NCBI RefSeq assembly: GCF_033807715.1
Contig: NC_084606.1
Span: forward strand, 34,875,861 to 34,939,860
Origin: Cololabis saira
Lineage: Eukaryota > Chordata > Actinopteri > Beloniformes > Belonidae
Length of the DNA: 64,000 nt
Reading direction: 5' to 3'
Below the pieces are notes generated by a model. The model saw only the letters and a program-made list of their open reading frames with translations, searched no databases and was not told the DNA's origin. Positions 1 to 14,439 of the stretch are shown piece by piece. Each line of letters starts with the position of its first letter. The first letter of the stretch is position 1. A program made the translations under genes and the position numbers.

Positions 1-652
1 TCTCTTCTTCTTTTCATTCAATTCATTTTGAATTTGAACACAGTTTTTAATTATAGTTTAATAAGATTTCAGCATGCTTCACTACAGCTTGGATTTGTAA
101 ATAAAAGGTGACGACTACCTGTAGAGCAGTAAACGGCAGCTGGGGTGCTAAAACAGCCAGCTGTTGACCTCCTTTTTCTTTTTTCTTAACGAGGAGGATG
201 CTCAGTTGCAGCCGGAGAGCCAGGTGTTGTCTTTTCGCAGCCGATATCATGCCGGCGTTGGCCTCTAAATCCTCAGGAAACACGCAGGCAGGTTGGGTCT
301 TACTTAGAGGTTGTTCCACTGACCCCAAGTGGGAAAAAACCAGGTAGAAAATCCCAACTCTCAGGAGTCTTAACGCAATATAACGACGCTATCGATGTAA
401 TTACGAACCCAAGTCTCAGGAAATGAGCAGGACAGGCTCCACTAATCTCTGTGTGCGCTCCTCTTCAAACTCATCATCTTTTTTCGTGTCTCCATTAAAA
501 CAGAAGACCCTCTGGGAGCAATGTTATTAAGTCCTGATATTAAGAGTGCAGTCAAATCAGGATAACTGGTTAGACTGGATGAAGGTGAACGCATTAATGC
601 TCAGCTCTATTATCTGTCCTGTCGCTTTGTTTTGTTTTGTTTTTGTTTAGAT
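1..652. other. rell1 intron, no recognised feature
   Basis: This intronic sequence lies upstream of the first rell1 exon seen here. I looked for the preceding rell1 exon (the juxtamembrane part) and did not find it, so it lies outside the window. The short open frames look random. Confidence 0.5.
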
Positions 653-685
653 CAGAGGTTTTCAACTGGTTTATACCATTATAAC

Positions 686-1390
686 CAGAGGTGTCAAGTA
701 ATGAAGTACAAATACTTCATTACTTAAGTAGAAATTTTGGTTATCTGTATTTCACTGGAGTAATTATTTTTCAGACGACTTTTTACTTTTACTCCTTACA
801 TTTTCACGCAATTATCTGTACTTTTTACTCATTACATTTTAAAAACAGCCTCGTTACTCTATTTCATTTGGGCCTTTAATAAAAACTATCCAGTTAAATT
901 GCTCCATCCGGATAGAGTGAATTTGGTTGTGGTTGTTTCAGATGTTCTTGTCCAGTTTTGTTCTTACATCCGTTCCCTCAGATTCCTGCAACTAAACTTG
1001 GATGTACATTCCAATAAAGGTTAGGATAAATGATAACATGCCTCTGAAGTTTGACTTTTTGCACCATTACAATACTTATAGGCAACTAGTCATCATATCT
1101 CCTGCTCTCTGAAACACATGTTAATGCTCAATAGTACACATATATGCTTCTTTAATATATTTGTATTATACTAAGATACATTCATTTTCAATGGCTTTTG
1201 TCCTTAATGGCTTTTTCCCCCTTACATTACTTTTACTTTTATACTTTAAGTAGTTTTGAAACCAGTACTTTTATACTTTTACTTGAGTAAAAAACTTGAG
1301 TTGATACTTCAACTTCTACAGGAGTATTTTTAAACTCTAGTATCTATACTTCTACCTGAGTAATGAATGTGAATACTGAAGACACCTCTG
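686..1390. mobile_element. hAT-type MITE nested in the 653-2169 element
   Basis: The terminal inverted repeats are CAGAGGTGTC and GACACCTCTG, and the 8-bp target duplication ATTATAAC is perfect (678-685 and 1391-1398). The subterminal sequence carries many inverted TACTTTTACTT-type motifs. It is related in style to the element at 42833-43581. It has no coding capacity. Confidence 0.88.
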
Positions 1391-1692
1391 ATTATAACCA
1401 AGAAGCAACTCGGGGACCAACTGCTTTTGGGGTTTGTTTTATTTTGCACCTTGCTTTTAAATAATAATATGGGCCTATATAGACTATTTATTTGCATCAG
1501 TGTCTTTTTTTATTTGCACCTTTTGCTATATATATTTAAAAAAAAAACACAATGAAAAATGAACAATAGGAAGCCAAGAGGGCTTATAATATTACAAAGT
1601 TCACTCTCACTCATTTGACATATAATTTGGATGGGTAAGTTATTCACAAAAATGAATAGTAAATGGAAAATAAATTGAGTCTAAAGAATAAA

Positions 1693-2064
1693 TACAGGAC
1701 TGTCTCAGAAAATTAGAATATTGTGATAAAGTCCTTTTATTTTCTGTAATGTAAAAATGTCATACATTCTGGATTCATTACAAATCAACTGAAATATTGC
1801 AAGCCTTTTATTATTTTAATATTGCTGATCATGGCTTACAGCTTAAGAAAACTCAAATATCCTATCTCAAAAAATTAGAATATTCTGGGAATCTTAATCT
1901 TAAACTGTAAACCATAATCAGCAATAATAAAATAATAAAAGGCTTGAAATATTTCAGTTGATTTGTAATGAATCCAGAATGTATGACATTTTAGTTTTTT
2001 TAATTGCATTACAGAAAATAAAGAACTTTATCACAATATTCTAATTTTCTGAGAAAGTCCTGTA
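1693..2064. mobile_element. Palindromic TA-flanked MITE, family A, copy 1
   Basis: The ends are TA-CAGGACTGTCTCAGAAAA and its inverse. Almost the whole element folds back on itself. The TA target suggests mobilisation by a Tc1/mariner-type transposase (family knowledge; no transposase is in the window). It is nested in the hAT element 653-2169. Confidence 0.85.
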
Positions 2065-2221
2065 TATATTTTTTAAATTATTATTGTTTTCCATTTACAA
2101 TTTCACGGACCACCTGCAATACCGCCACGGACCACCAGAGGGCCGCGGACCACCGGTTGACAATCCCTGGTTTAGATGATCATATCTAATAAAATAACTC
2201 TGTTTCTGTGTGTCGTTTCAG

Positions 2222-2290
2222 AGCTGAATGACACCGTGAGTGACAACGATACAGTCGGACACATTGTCCAGTACATCATGAAGAACGAAG
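2222..2290 (+). CDS. rell1: rell1 coding exon (start of conserved cytoplasmic region)
   Basis: This is an internal exon between acceptor gtcgtttcag and donor gtacgt. It enters with two bases of a split codon and leaves in phase 1. It encodes ELNDTVSDNDTV followed by GHIVQYIMKNE, matching the RELL1 block just after the membrane segment (ELND, DTVG, YIMKNEAN). RELL1 is a RELT-like (TNF-receptor-family-related) type I membrane protein; RELT-family proteins bind one another and the kinase OXSR1. The phase chain to the next exon completes the KNEAN motif. The upstream exons for signal peptide, ectodomain and transmembrane helix are outside the window. RELL2 and RELT fit less well because their equivalents of this block differ. 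Confidence 0.9.
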
Positions 2291-3168
2291 GTACGTGTCC
2301 ACCACTCATGCAAAGAACAAGCATGGAAAGTATTTTTCAACTCCCATCTCTTGTCTACGTCGTAGAGAGCACTCGGTTTTCACCCCGCGGGCAGGAAGGA
2401 AGTCTGCGCTGGAGTGTGAGCGCTGCTGAGAAGAGTTTGGCTTCAGGATTTAAAGTCTTTCCTGGAAGTTCATCTCCAGGCCAACTCCGCAGGAATTTTA
2501 CGACACCATTAGTAATGCCAGAAGTTGACTGAATAAAGCTTATTTCTCTAAAGTGAATAGAAGGGAATACTGGCAAATATTTATTATTTTTCCGAGCTGC
2601 CACGTGGAGCTGAATCTGTAATAATTTATCACAAGTAGTCACAAAGGAGAGGAGTATTGTACAAGTGTACAATAGGCGCCATTCTAAGAAAGGTCCCCGT
2701 GTAATGGAGCAATACTGACACTTTTGTCTTGAGGTACAAAGAGTATTTGGGTATTTCAGTGAAAAAGAGGATCTTGACTCATCCAAGTGGACTCGTGAGA
2801 TTTGCTGACAAAAAGACGACATGTTTATTCAAGTTTAGACATCGCTGAAGAGTTCCCAAAGGTCTTTGTTTAGGTGAGCCCTGAGTATTTACTCAGGAGT
2901 TGTCCATTGGAGGAGGGAAGTTTTTGTATTTTCTTTATAAAAGACAACTGTGGTTAAGCAGACCTTATTTTTAGTATTCTTTTGGAATATCTTGCCTTTC
3001 CAAAGTGTTTAAAAGACAGGAAAAGTGTTAAAGCAACACCAAGCCTGTTGCTGAATGGAAAGGTGTGCAAACGTTCACAAAACAGTGAATCAAACCCGTT
3101 TTGAGTTAAAATTTTATATATACGTTTGCAGGAAAATGGATATTAGTGTTGGTACTATGATGAGCAAT
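2291..3168. other. rell1 intron, apparently single-copy
   Basis: No transposon end, exon or RNA gene was recognised. The intron donor gtacgt begins the stretch. Confidence 0.5.
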
Positions 3169-3187
3169 TACAAGACTGTCTCAGAAA

Positions 3188-5669
<2,482 letters not shown>

Positions 5670-6039
5670 GACTGTCTCAGAAAATTTGAATATTGTTATT
5701 TTCTGTAATGCAATTATAAAAAACTAAAATGTCATACATTCTGGATTCATTACAAATCAACTGAAATATTGCAAGCCTTTTATTATTTTAATATTGCTGA
5801 TTATGGTTTACAGTTTAAGAAAACTAAAATATCCTATCTAAAAAAATGTAAATATTCTGGGAATCTTAATCTTAAACTGTAAGCCATAATCAGCAATATT
5901 AAAATAATAAAAGGCTTGCAATATTTCAGTTGATTTGTAATGAATCCACAATGTATGACATTTTAGTTTTTTTTTTAATTGCATTACAGAAAATAAAGAA
6001 CTTCATCACAATATTCTAATTTTCTGAGACAGTCCTGTA

Positions 6040-6360
6040 TATTGGTGTATTCAGCCTCTGACACGACTCCAATGTTATTCCACTATAGCGATAGTGTGCA
6101 TAAGGTCCCTACTGACAAACCAAAGGGGATTTTAATTTAGGAAGTGGACAGAAAGGAGAGTGTGTGTACAGCCAGATGTTTTCCATCCTGCTACACGCTT
6201 GTTTACGTTGGCTCAAGTCGGTGCTTGGATATTTACAATAAAACAGATGCTCGTGAGGAGAAAACGTCGCTTGTTATTTTGCTGCAAATCGGATCTTGTT
6301 AAGGTTGCTTTGATTCATGCCGTGTTGGTCCTTAGTGAAGTTTCCACTCTCACCATCTAA
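6040..6360. other. rell1 intron, no recognised feature
   Basis: About 320 bases lie between two elements. Nothing was recognised beyond short random open frames. Confidence 0.45.
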
Positions 6361-7184
6361 CACGGGTCGGCAACCCGCGGCTCTAGAGCCGCATGCAGCT
6401 CTTTAGCGCCGCCCTAGTGGCTCCTGGAGCTTCTTCAAAATTGTTTGACCTTTTTTTTTTTTTTCTCTTTTTTTCTTTTTTTCCTCTTCTTTTTTTCTTC
6501 CTTTTTCCTTTTTTAATCTCGAAATTTTGACTTTTTTCTCAAGATTGTACTTCAACATTAATCTCAACATTTTGACTTTTTTCTCAAAATTTCGACTTTT
6601 ATCTCAACATATCGACTTTTTTTCACGTAATTTTGACTATTTCCTCGACATTTTGACTTTTTTCTCAACATTTCGACTTTTTTCTCGAAATTTTGACTTT
6701 TTTTCTCGACATTTCGACTTCTTTCTCGACTTTTTTCTCAAGATTGTACTTCAACATTAATTTTGACATTTCGACTTTTTTCCCGAAATTTCGACTTTTA
6801 TCTCAACATTTCGACTTTTTTCACATAATTTCGACTTTTTTCTCAACATTTCGACTTTTTTCTCAACATTTCGACTTTTTTTCTCGAAATTTTGCCTTTT
6901 TTCTCGACATTTCGACTTCTTTCTCGACTTTTTTTTCAAGATTGTACTTCAACATTAATTTTGACATTTCGATTTTTTTCTCGAAATTTCGACTTTTTCT
7001 CAAAGTGCATAATGGAAATAAACAAAAACTTCACCCAGTTATAACTAATATAGAAACATGCAGCATGTGTTGCCTTCATTCTAAGGCTTATACAAGACTT
7101 CATGTTTTGCGGCTCCAGACATATTAGTTTTTTGTGTTTTTGGTCCAATATGGCTCTTTCAACATTTTGGGTTGCCGACCCCTG
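6361..7184. mobile_element. hAT-like MITE carrying an internal tandem array
   Basis: The ends GGGTCGGCAACCC and GGGTTGCCGACCCCTG are inverted. Related copies lie at 51924-52421 (opposite orientation, truncated) and 61797-62307. Between about 6525 and 7005 the interior is a degenerate tandem array of roughly 18-20 bp units of the type CTTTTTTCTCAACATTTCGA. The end next to GTTGCCGACC contains a non-repetitive block shared with the other copies (near ATGCAGCATGTGTTGCC). No clear 8-bp target duplication was found, so the hAT assignment rests on the termini. Confidence 0.72.
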
Positions 7185-8291
7185 TACTAGCAGCTGGGTT
7201 TGAGTGGAAGTTGAAGGAAAATGAAGGAGGAGAGGAATGAGGCTATATACCAGATGTTCATGAGGAAAATGTTGCTCTCTTTTTGAATGTATAGATCAGG
7301 ATTGATTAATCATAGCTCAGGTTTTAGGCGACCGTTTCCTTCGTCCGGCTGCATCACCTAAAACTCAATCACTCACGTCTTGATAATATCCCTCTCCGTA
7401 AAATGTTTCTGCATACAGAAGGTGAATCGGATGCTTCTCTTGAGGTGTGCTCAGATATATCTTATCTGTCACTATTGATCCCTGAATGAATGAGTTCCTG
7501 AAAGCTCCCGGATGATGAATGTGCAGCGCGACACATTGGAGGCAGCGCCGCATTTCATTGTATTGTCTTCCTGACGGATCACCAGTGTCCCGAGCTGTTA
7601 GTTTAAATTTCTTTTTTCCACCTCTTCAGCTGACTCATGAGTGCCCTCGTATTAACAATCGAAGAGTCACGTCCATACGAGCCGTGACTCAAGCTCAGCG
7701 TCTTTATGCGGACATGCTGCGATGCACGTTTTCCTGCCGTGAAATAGTCCCTTTATGATGTGCTGTGAAACACTTGTAGCCCTTATCTTGAACAACTGGA
7801 GACTGTTTATAAACAACTGCAGGCAGCGGTTGTTTTTCCTTTGGAAGGAAACGGTTATCTGAAGCTTGTTTCAACTTGATATTTTCATAGACGACAGGAA
7901 TTTGTCCTGAAGAGAAGAGAAAAACAGACGTTAGAGCTGAGGAAGTGGAAAACGGCGGCCTGCACGAGTTTGACGGAGCAAACACTGGCCTTTACGGCCG
8001 ATCCAAAGACATACATGTGCCATTTATCCGTCAATGACGCAATGAAACAAATGAACTTCTAATTTTACTCCCGTTGGTGCCGTCTTTCTCTTAAAGTACC
8101 AAGAAAAGCAAAGACAGGAGAGTTGAGGGGAAAAAGAGTCATATGAGAAATGGTTGCACTTGTAAATGCTGATCACAAAAACATTTTCTGACCCTTGACC
8201 CTGAAAATGTTTTGGGAAGTTGCTTTTTTACCCTTCAAGTGAGCAAATGACCCGAGACAGTTGAAGGAAAATGTTTCTTAAACCCCTACTG
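7185..8291. other. rell1 intron, apparently single-copy
   Basis: About 1.1 kb without recognised repeat ends or a plausible exon. Short open frames on both strands show no family resemblance. Confidence 0.5.
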
Positions 8292-9160
8292 CAGGGGTGT
8301 CAAACTCATTTTGCTTGGCGGGCCAGATTTGACCAATTTTTTTCTCGCGGGCCGCACGCTCAAAATAACAAACAGTGCGAAATGTTTTTTTTTCTAATTC
8401 TTTTTTTTTTACTATTGTTATCTAATCCAATATCAGTTTAGTTAATTTTAAAGGAAATATGCACTTTGTTTACACTCTAATTATGTAAAATATATTTCTT
8501 CAGGATCTTTTCTTTAAATTTCTCGTTTTTTTTCAAATTATGTAAGATACTTTTAATATCATTTTACAAAGATAAACAGAAACAAGTATGTTTTTTTTTT
8601 TTTATATTTCGCTTTTTTATAGGAAATTTAATTAAAAGCAAAATCTTTCTTCTTACATCCGAGAGTGTTTCTTTGTGATTTTGAGATTTTTCCAGTACAA
8701 TTAAGTGTATTTATTTTTAAAAATTGGCGCGGATATTTACGCCAGTGTGCCGAAAAAGTCAGCACTTCTCTTTTAACTGTTTTACTTTGTCACTATCCTC
8801 GTATTCAAAACTGAAATTCTCAGAATAAATATCTTCTATCATCTTTTTTAGCAGTGATATTTTTCCTGCGAAAATATAATAGTCAGTTAATAAAAATAAA
8901 CGACCGTCTACAAAGAAATAAAATCGGCAAATGCATTCTAGAAAACTAAATAAATGTCGAAAACTACTCTCTTTGTGGAATAACGATGGATTTGTAGAAG
9001 AAATATATTATCGGATATGCTGCGATTCATGGCAATTATTTATGCCTTCCTTTTTAGTAAATTAACATTTCGTTTTTTTGCGTTGGAAACTTCTCGCGGG
9101 CCGCATGAAAACCTCTCTCGGGCCACATGCGGCCCATGAGCCGCACATTTGACACCCCTG
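8292..9160. mobile_element. hAT-type non-autonomous element
   Basis: The termini CAGGGGTGTCAAACTC and TTTGACACCCCTG are inverted repeats. The flanks CCCTACTG (8284-8291) and CCCTACAG (9161-9168) form a 7/8 target duplication. Subterminal GCGGGCCGCA motifs are inverted at both ends. The AT-rich interior has no transposase frame. Confidence 0.85.
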
Positions 9161-9754
9161 CCCTACAGCCTCTTCATGGCATTAGGCCGAGGAGGAGGAG
9201 GAGGACTTGTGCATATTTATGTAAAATCATTACATGAAACTACACAAGTGGCCTCATATTTCTCAGGCTTTCCCCCTCTATGCACAGATTTCTACGTGTG
9301 TGTGCACTACAGTACGTGCTGATGGTGAAGTCGGTGAATGCATCGGGGTCTGGCATTAGGGAAATATGTCCCTGGCTGCAAATTATGTAAATCTGACTCC
9401 GAGCTGTCGGCTCTGCAGTAATGTTTCTTAGCCCATAAGCAGACGATGGCGGTTGATGTATGTGAGCAATGAGAGAGATTCAAAACTTTATCTCCCACGC
9501 CTGAAGGCTTGACCGCCTTTAAGGCCGTTGAGTCAAATTCCAGACATAGTTAATTTCATCATAGGTATTTTTTTTTTATTTCTTTCCGACTGGTGGATTC
9601 CCCATGCTGTTTAGTCATGAGTTTGGTGAATGCATGTGATGCAAGATTTCATGTTATTACAGATTTTCTGGAGCATTCTCCTCACCACTTCCCAACTCTG
9701 CTCATCTCTTCTCCTTTTTTTTATTCTTTTTTCTCTGGAACGGTCCGTCTTCAG
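9161..9754. other. rell1 intron up to an exon acceptor
   Basis: The stretch ends in a pyrimidine-rich tract (ctcttctcctttttttatt and further) and the acceptor cttcag before 9755. No other feature was seen. Confidence 0.5.
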
Positions 9755-9809
9755 CAAACTCAGACGCCCTAAAAGCCATGGTGCACGACAACAGCATCGA
9801 CTCGGACGG
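9755..9809 (+). CDS. rell1: rell1 coding exon (ALKAMV block)
   Basis: This 55-bp exon lies between acceptor cttcag and donor gtgagt. It joins the previous exon in phase 1 to give KNEANSDALKAMVHDNSIDS, closely paralleling the RELL1 sequence around LKAMV-DNS. It exits in phase 2. The encoded segment is cytoplasmic in RELL1. The intron upstream is about 7.5 kb and the one downstream about 11 kb; both are swollen by transposons. Confidence 0.9.
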
Positions 9810-10080
9810 GTGAGTTTCCTCTTTACTTAAACAATAACAAGAGTTTTCACATCGAATCCTGTTTACATGATTTTTTCCCCATTTTTATAGTGAGCTTTTA
9901 CCCACTCCCCCCCAACCCCCCACCCTCGCCCCTAGGTATGTTGAGCCACAAATAATAAAATTACTAAGTTAATAAAAATAAAATCCTAGGTTAATAAAGG
10001 GGAAAAAGTGAATAAGTAAACTGGTTAAATAATAATAATTAAAAAAAAAAAAAAGGAAAAGAAAAACAGCCTCATATCAG

Positions 10081-11213
10081 CTTATAGGCCGTCAGGTCAC
10101 CCACCTTTTCGTTTCATCTCACTCCCACCTCTGGCGTGTTCTTTTCACTTAAAAAAAAGACCTATTTATGTTAAGCATAGGATAAAAAGTTGAACTCGGA
10201 TTTCTAGGAAGTATTTTCACAATCGTTATTTTAATAGCGGGACTCTTTCCAGCGGCGCATGTGTAAAGCAGCGCTGCGGCTGCGTCCCGTGATCGCGCTG
10301 GACCAATAATACAGTTTAAGATTAAGATTCCCAGAATATTCCAATTTTTTTAGATAGGATATTTGAGTTTTCTTAAGCTGTAAGCCATGACCAGCAATAT
10401 TAAAATAATAAAAGGCTTGCAATATTTCAGTTGATTTGTAATGAATCCAGAATGTATGACATTTTAGTTTTTTATAATTGCATTACAGAAAATAAAGAAC
10501 TTTATCACAATATTCTAATTTTCTGAGACAGTCCTGTAGGTGTTGTTAAGTAAGTAGATCAAATCCATTTCACTGACAGGGCCATGATTGTTATTAATTT
10601 AATTTCAATCAAGATATGGTGAAATAGTCCCAAATAAATATACTTTACATGTGTTATACATAATGGTTTTATATTAACTTGAGGTTAGGTATATTACTTA
10701 TCATGGTCGTGACATTAATGGGATAGTGTTGCATAGAGATATGTCTAATAATAATGATAAAAACAAAATCACATTATGGGCACTTTTTATTATTTCACTT
10801 TAGTTTATAATTCATCTTCATTGTGGCATCATATAACACTGTTTTTAGTCATTTTTGTGCACTTTTCGGCTCATTATATTGTATTTTTCTACATATTTGG
10901 GAAGACGAGGTTGCATCCACATGGGATTACGTCAGGTTTGTTTACATCAGGGGCCGCTGTTATTGGTCCAGCGCGATCACGTGACGCAGCCGCAGCGCTG
11001 CTTTACACAGGCGCCGCTGGAAAAGTCCCGCTATTAAAATAACGATTGTGAAAATACTTCCTAGAAATCCGAGTTCAACTTTTTATCCTATGCTTTACAT
11101 AAATAGTTATTTTTTTTTAAAGTGAAAAGAATATACACACCAGAGGTGGGAGTGAGATCCTCTTTCTAAAGACATTTCCGTGGTTGATCTGACGGCCTAA
11201 GGTTATAAAGAAA
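10081..11213. mobile_element. Long-arm inverted-repeat element (about 230-bp arms)
   Basis: The left arm (about 10081-10309) and right arm (about 10957-11213) are inverted copies. Both include the outer motif GGCCGTCAG, the stretch ACTCCCACCTCTGG, and the inner motif TTGGTCCAGCGCGATCAC. A truncated family A MITE (10310-10538) abuts the inner end of the left arm. The remaining core has no recognisable coding sequence. No clear target duplication was identified, so the family is unassigned. Confidence 0.75.
10310..10538. mobile_element. Family A MITE, copy 3, left half deleted
   Basis: It begins TACAGTTTAAGATTAAG, which is normally the centre of the palindrome, and ends normally in GACAGTCCTGTA. 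The terminal TACAG and the internal TTACAG share bases, consistent with loss of the left half through a short-homology deletion. Confidence 0.8.
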
Positions 11214-11316
11214 GGAGAAGAAGGGTCACCTGTTCTCTAGGAGACCTCGTCATCATCAGGAATGATAGTAAGTTCTCCTATAATAGTCAGGGGGCAAACC
11301 CTAAGATTGATAACTA

Positions 11317-12013
11317 TGCTCACGCTTCTGGGTAAAGTTTGACAACCTTATTTTTTTGTTAGAAGGAACCCCTAGGAGGAATAATAGGGGTGTTGTCATC
11401 TTGGATTTTTTTGCTGGTGACCACTGGAGGCGCTGTAACATTCAAATACTCAATTCATGCATATGGTCACAAAAATGGTCAAAATGTACAGTTTATATGC
11501 AAAATCTTCAATGTTCAAGATTTTATATTTAGGGAAATGGATAAAACATCAATTTTTTTTTTTTTTTAATTGTATTGCTATATTTTGTCCAATATTGTTT
11601 TAAAAAATATGACTTTTTTATAGGCGTTTTTAACACACACATAATAAGTATCTTTTTTTTTTTTGCAGTGAAACACATTTTCTATGAAATCCTGTGTCAA
11701 AATCGTCTATAAAAAAGTGATATTTTGTATCCAATATTGGCTAAAATATTACAATATGATTCATGAAGGCTTTTTTAGTATTGTTTTATCTATTTCCTTA
11801 GATATACAATGTTTTAATCTTGACAATTATGCATACAAATTGTACAGGTTGACCAAAACTGACCATATGCCTGAATTGAGAACTTGAATATTCTAGCGCC
11901 TCTAGTGGTCACCAGCTAAAAAATTCAAGATCACAACACCCCTAATATTCCTTCTATAGATTTGTTCTAACAAAAAAAATAGGTTGTCAAACTTTACCCA
12001 GACATGTGAGCAA
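11317..12013. mobile_element. Palindromic element, about 0.7 kb
   Basis: The outer motif CTGGGTAAAGTTTGACAACC (from 11329) recurs inverted at about 11983-12002. Inner motifs such as GGTGACCAC and TAGGGGTGTTGT are also inverted around a centre near 11660. It is a non-coding, AT-rich MITE. Target duplication and superfamily were not resolved. Confidence 0.75.
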
Positions 12014-12749
12014 AAGTCTTAACGGAGGCTCTTTTCTAAAGTTCCCCCTTGACTATAAGGACTAAGGTCCCAGGTATTCTGGAAAGATTTCAGGGATCCT
12101 TTCAATGAAAATCTTAACTTTTCTAACTGAAGGCATCGTAAGACATCTCGTATCCAATGGTCATCTCTTTACTTCATTTAAGCAACAAACCTGTGTCGTC
12201 TCTGTCCGGTTCTCCAGAAATAATAATGTTAGTAATAATCTCCCCCAGCAGGTGGCAGGGTAAGCCTGCTTGTAAACATGAAGCGACCGGCTCGCGGAGC
12301 TCAGAAGGCAATCAGGCCTGATTTCTATTCTGATTCTCTGCCAGATTGGCAGCTCTGATTGAGGGCAGGCTGCTGCGGCCCACATCATTACACCTTATTG
12401 TGTGCGCAGTTTTTGGCCGGTTTTCTGTCATGGATCCTCAGCAAGAAAAGTAGAAAAAGTCATATTTAGTTGATTTAACCAAATAGATTTTTATGATTAA
12501 AAAATATTGGCACTCTAAAAAAAAGAATTAGCTTCTTTTAAGCTTTAAAAAAAAAGACTTAAGTAGCACACTGAAAGGGGATTGCCCCCCACCCCAATTT
12601 TTAATTACCACGACACTTAGTTAAATGATTAAACACTAAACTTTTACTACCTTAAACTGCAATTACTATTGTTATATTAGTTCCAGTAGCCAGTACCAGG
12701 ACAATTTAATTTGGCTTATTCTTTGTTACAGTCGGATTCAGAGCATATT
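12014..12749. other. rell1 intron, no recognised feature
   Basis: About 0.7 kb with no recognised transposon ends. A GC-richer patch (12230-12400) carries a 75-codon minus-strand open frame with no family resemblance. Confidence 0.45.
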
Positions 12750-13134
12750 TACAGGACTGTCTCAGAAAATTAGAATATTGTGATAAAGTTATTTATTTTC
12801 TGCAATGCAATTAAAAAAACAAAAACAAAAATGTCATACATTCTGGATTCATTACAAATCAACTGAAATATTGCAAGCCTTTTATTATTTTAATATTGCT
12901 GATTATGGCTTACAGTTTAAGATTCCCAGAATATTCTAATTTCTTGAGATATTTGATGGGTATATGGATATTTGAGTTTTCTTAAACTGTAAGCCATGAT
13001 CAGCAATATTAAAATAATAAAAGGCTTGCAATATTTCAGTTGATTTGTAATAAATCCAGAATGTATGACATTTTTGTTTTTGTAATTGCATTACAGAAAA
13101 TCACAATATAAGCATTTTTTGAGACAGTCCTGTA
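12750..13134. mobile_element. Family A MITE, copy 4
   Basis: It is a complete TA-flanked palindrome with termini CAGGACTGTC and GACAGTCCTG. The right subterminal region diverges from the other copies. Confidence 0.85.
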
Positions 13135-13672
13135 TTTAAGAGTATAGACTGACACAGTGATTTATTATCTCAACTATATGCAAAAAGTAGCCAAACACAG
13201 CAATCATTACTCATCTTAAATGGCTTTTCCCATTTTAATATTGTTGTCTTGGACTGAAACGTCAGGTTGTTATAATGTACTAGTAGGATTACAGAAAATG
13301 TAACTTTTTCTTATTATTTTTTATTTTTTCCCAGCTAAATATTAAAGGTCATTTACTGCAAACTCGCCTAACCCTCGCACGTCATTGATTCCAGTGGAGG
13401 AAACACTGGAGAAAATGAAGTTTAATTAAACTATGCACAATCCTAACGCTCTGCTTCAAATACTGCGATTCTCTCCGCGCTTTAATAATTCTCTGGTTTT
13501 GTCCTGGACGGAGATGAAGTTGTGCTGAGCGTTCGCGGTGCCCTAAAGACGAGCTAGAACTAGCTGTTTTGGTTCTGAAGGGTTTACATGTGTGAAAATA
13601 ATTACATGATTACAAGTTTTGAGGAGTTGGGAGCAAACCAGTGAGTTTTCAGTTATCAACGTCAGCTTGAAA
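13135..13672. other. rell1 intron, no recognised feature
   Basis: About 0.54 kb of apparently single-copy intron. Nothing was recognised. Confidence 0.45.
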
Positions 13673-14439
13673 TACAGGACTGTCGCAGAAAATTAGAATA
13701 TTGTGATTTTTTTGTAATGCGATTTAAAAAAAAAAAAAAAATGTCATACATTCTGGATTAATTACAAATCAACGTAAATATTGCAAACCTTTTATTATTT
13801 TAATATTGCTGATCATGGCTTACAGTAGGGCTGTGCGCTTAATCGATTTTAAATCTAAATCCGATTTTATTAATCAAGACGATGTTAAAAAAAGGAAAAT
13901 CGGAAAATCGATTTTCCTTTTTTGCAGCTGGCTGCATTACAGACAGAGCCCGTCTAGTCATCTTTGTTTGGTCAAGAAAATTGTAAATGTTGTCACATTA
14001 CTAAACTCAAGGAGGATTTAAAGTATCTTTCAATTGCACTTCATTCCCAATAGGGAAATTTGTTTGCTATTTTTCTTTAAAAATAAAGATAAAATATTTG
14101 AAACAATTTATTCCATTGTCTTTTGTAGTTTTACCAAAAAAATCGAAATCGAAAATCGGGTTTTCAGAGAATTTTTTTTTATTTTTGTCCAAAATCGCCC
14201 AGCCCTAGCTTACAGTTTAAGAAAACTCAAATATCCTATCTCAAAAAATGTGAATATTCTGGCAATCTTAATCTTAAACTGTAAGCCATAATCAGCAATA
14301 TTAAAATAATAAAAGGCTTGCAATATTTCAGTTGATTTGTAATGAATCCAGAATGTATGACTTTTTTGTTTTTTTTAATTGCATTACAGAAAATAAAGAA
14401 CTTTATCACAATATTCTAATTTTCTGAGACAGTCCTGTA
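13673..14439. mobile_element. Family A MITE, copy 5, interrupted by a hAT MITE
   Basis: The TA-flanked ends are CAGGACTGTC (with a TCGC variant after it) and GACAGTCCTG. The palindrome is interrupted near its centre by the element at 13826-14207. Confidence 0.87.
13826..14207. mobile_element. hAT-type MITE nested in family A copy 5
   Basis: The termini TAGGGCTGTGCG and CGCCCAGCCCTA are imperfect inverted repeats. The 8-bp target duplication GCTTACAG is perfect (13818-13825 and 14208-14215), and its two copies are the MITE's own GCTTACAG motif. Subterminal AATCGATTTT-type motifs are inverted. Confidence 0.9.

Larger units (their letters stand above)
653..2169. mobile_element. hAT-type non-autonomous element hosting two nested elements
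   Basis: The ends are CAGAGGTTTTCAACTGG and, inverted, CCGGTTGACAATCCCTG. A perfect 8-bp target duplication GTTTAGAT flanks it (645-652 and 2170-2177), which is the hAT signature. A second copy of the same family is at 23902-24288. No transposase is encoded. The copy is split by a second hAT MITE (686-1390) and a TA-flanked MITE (1693-2064). Its right end lies 52 bp before the splice acceptor of the rell1 exon at 2222. Confidence 0.88.

Noticed and set aside
2355..2822. 155-codon minus-strand frame downstream of the first rell1 exon
   Set aside because: It lies in a rell1 intron, overlaps a plus-strand frame of equal quality, and has no similarity I recognise.
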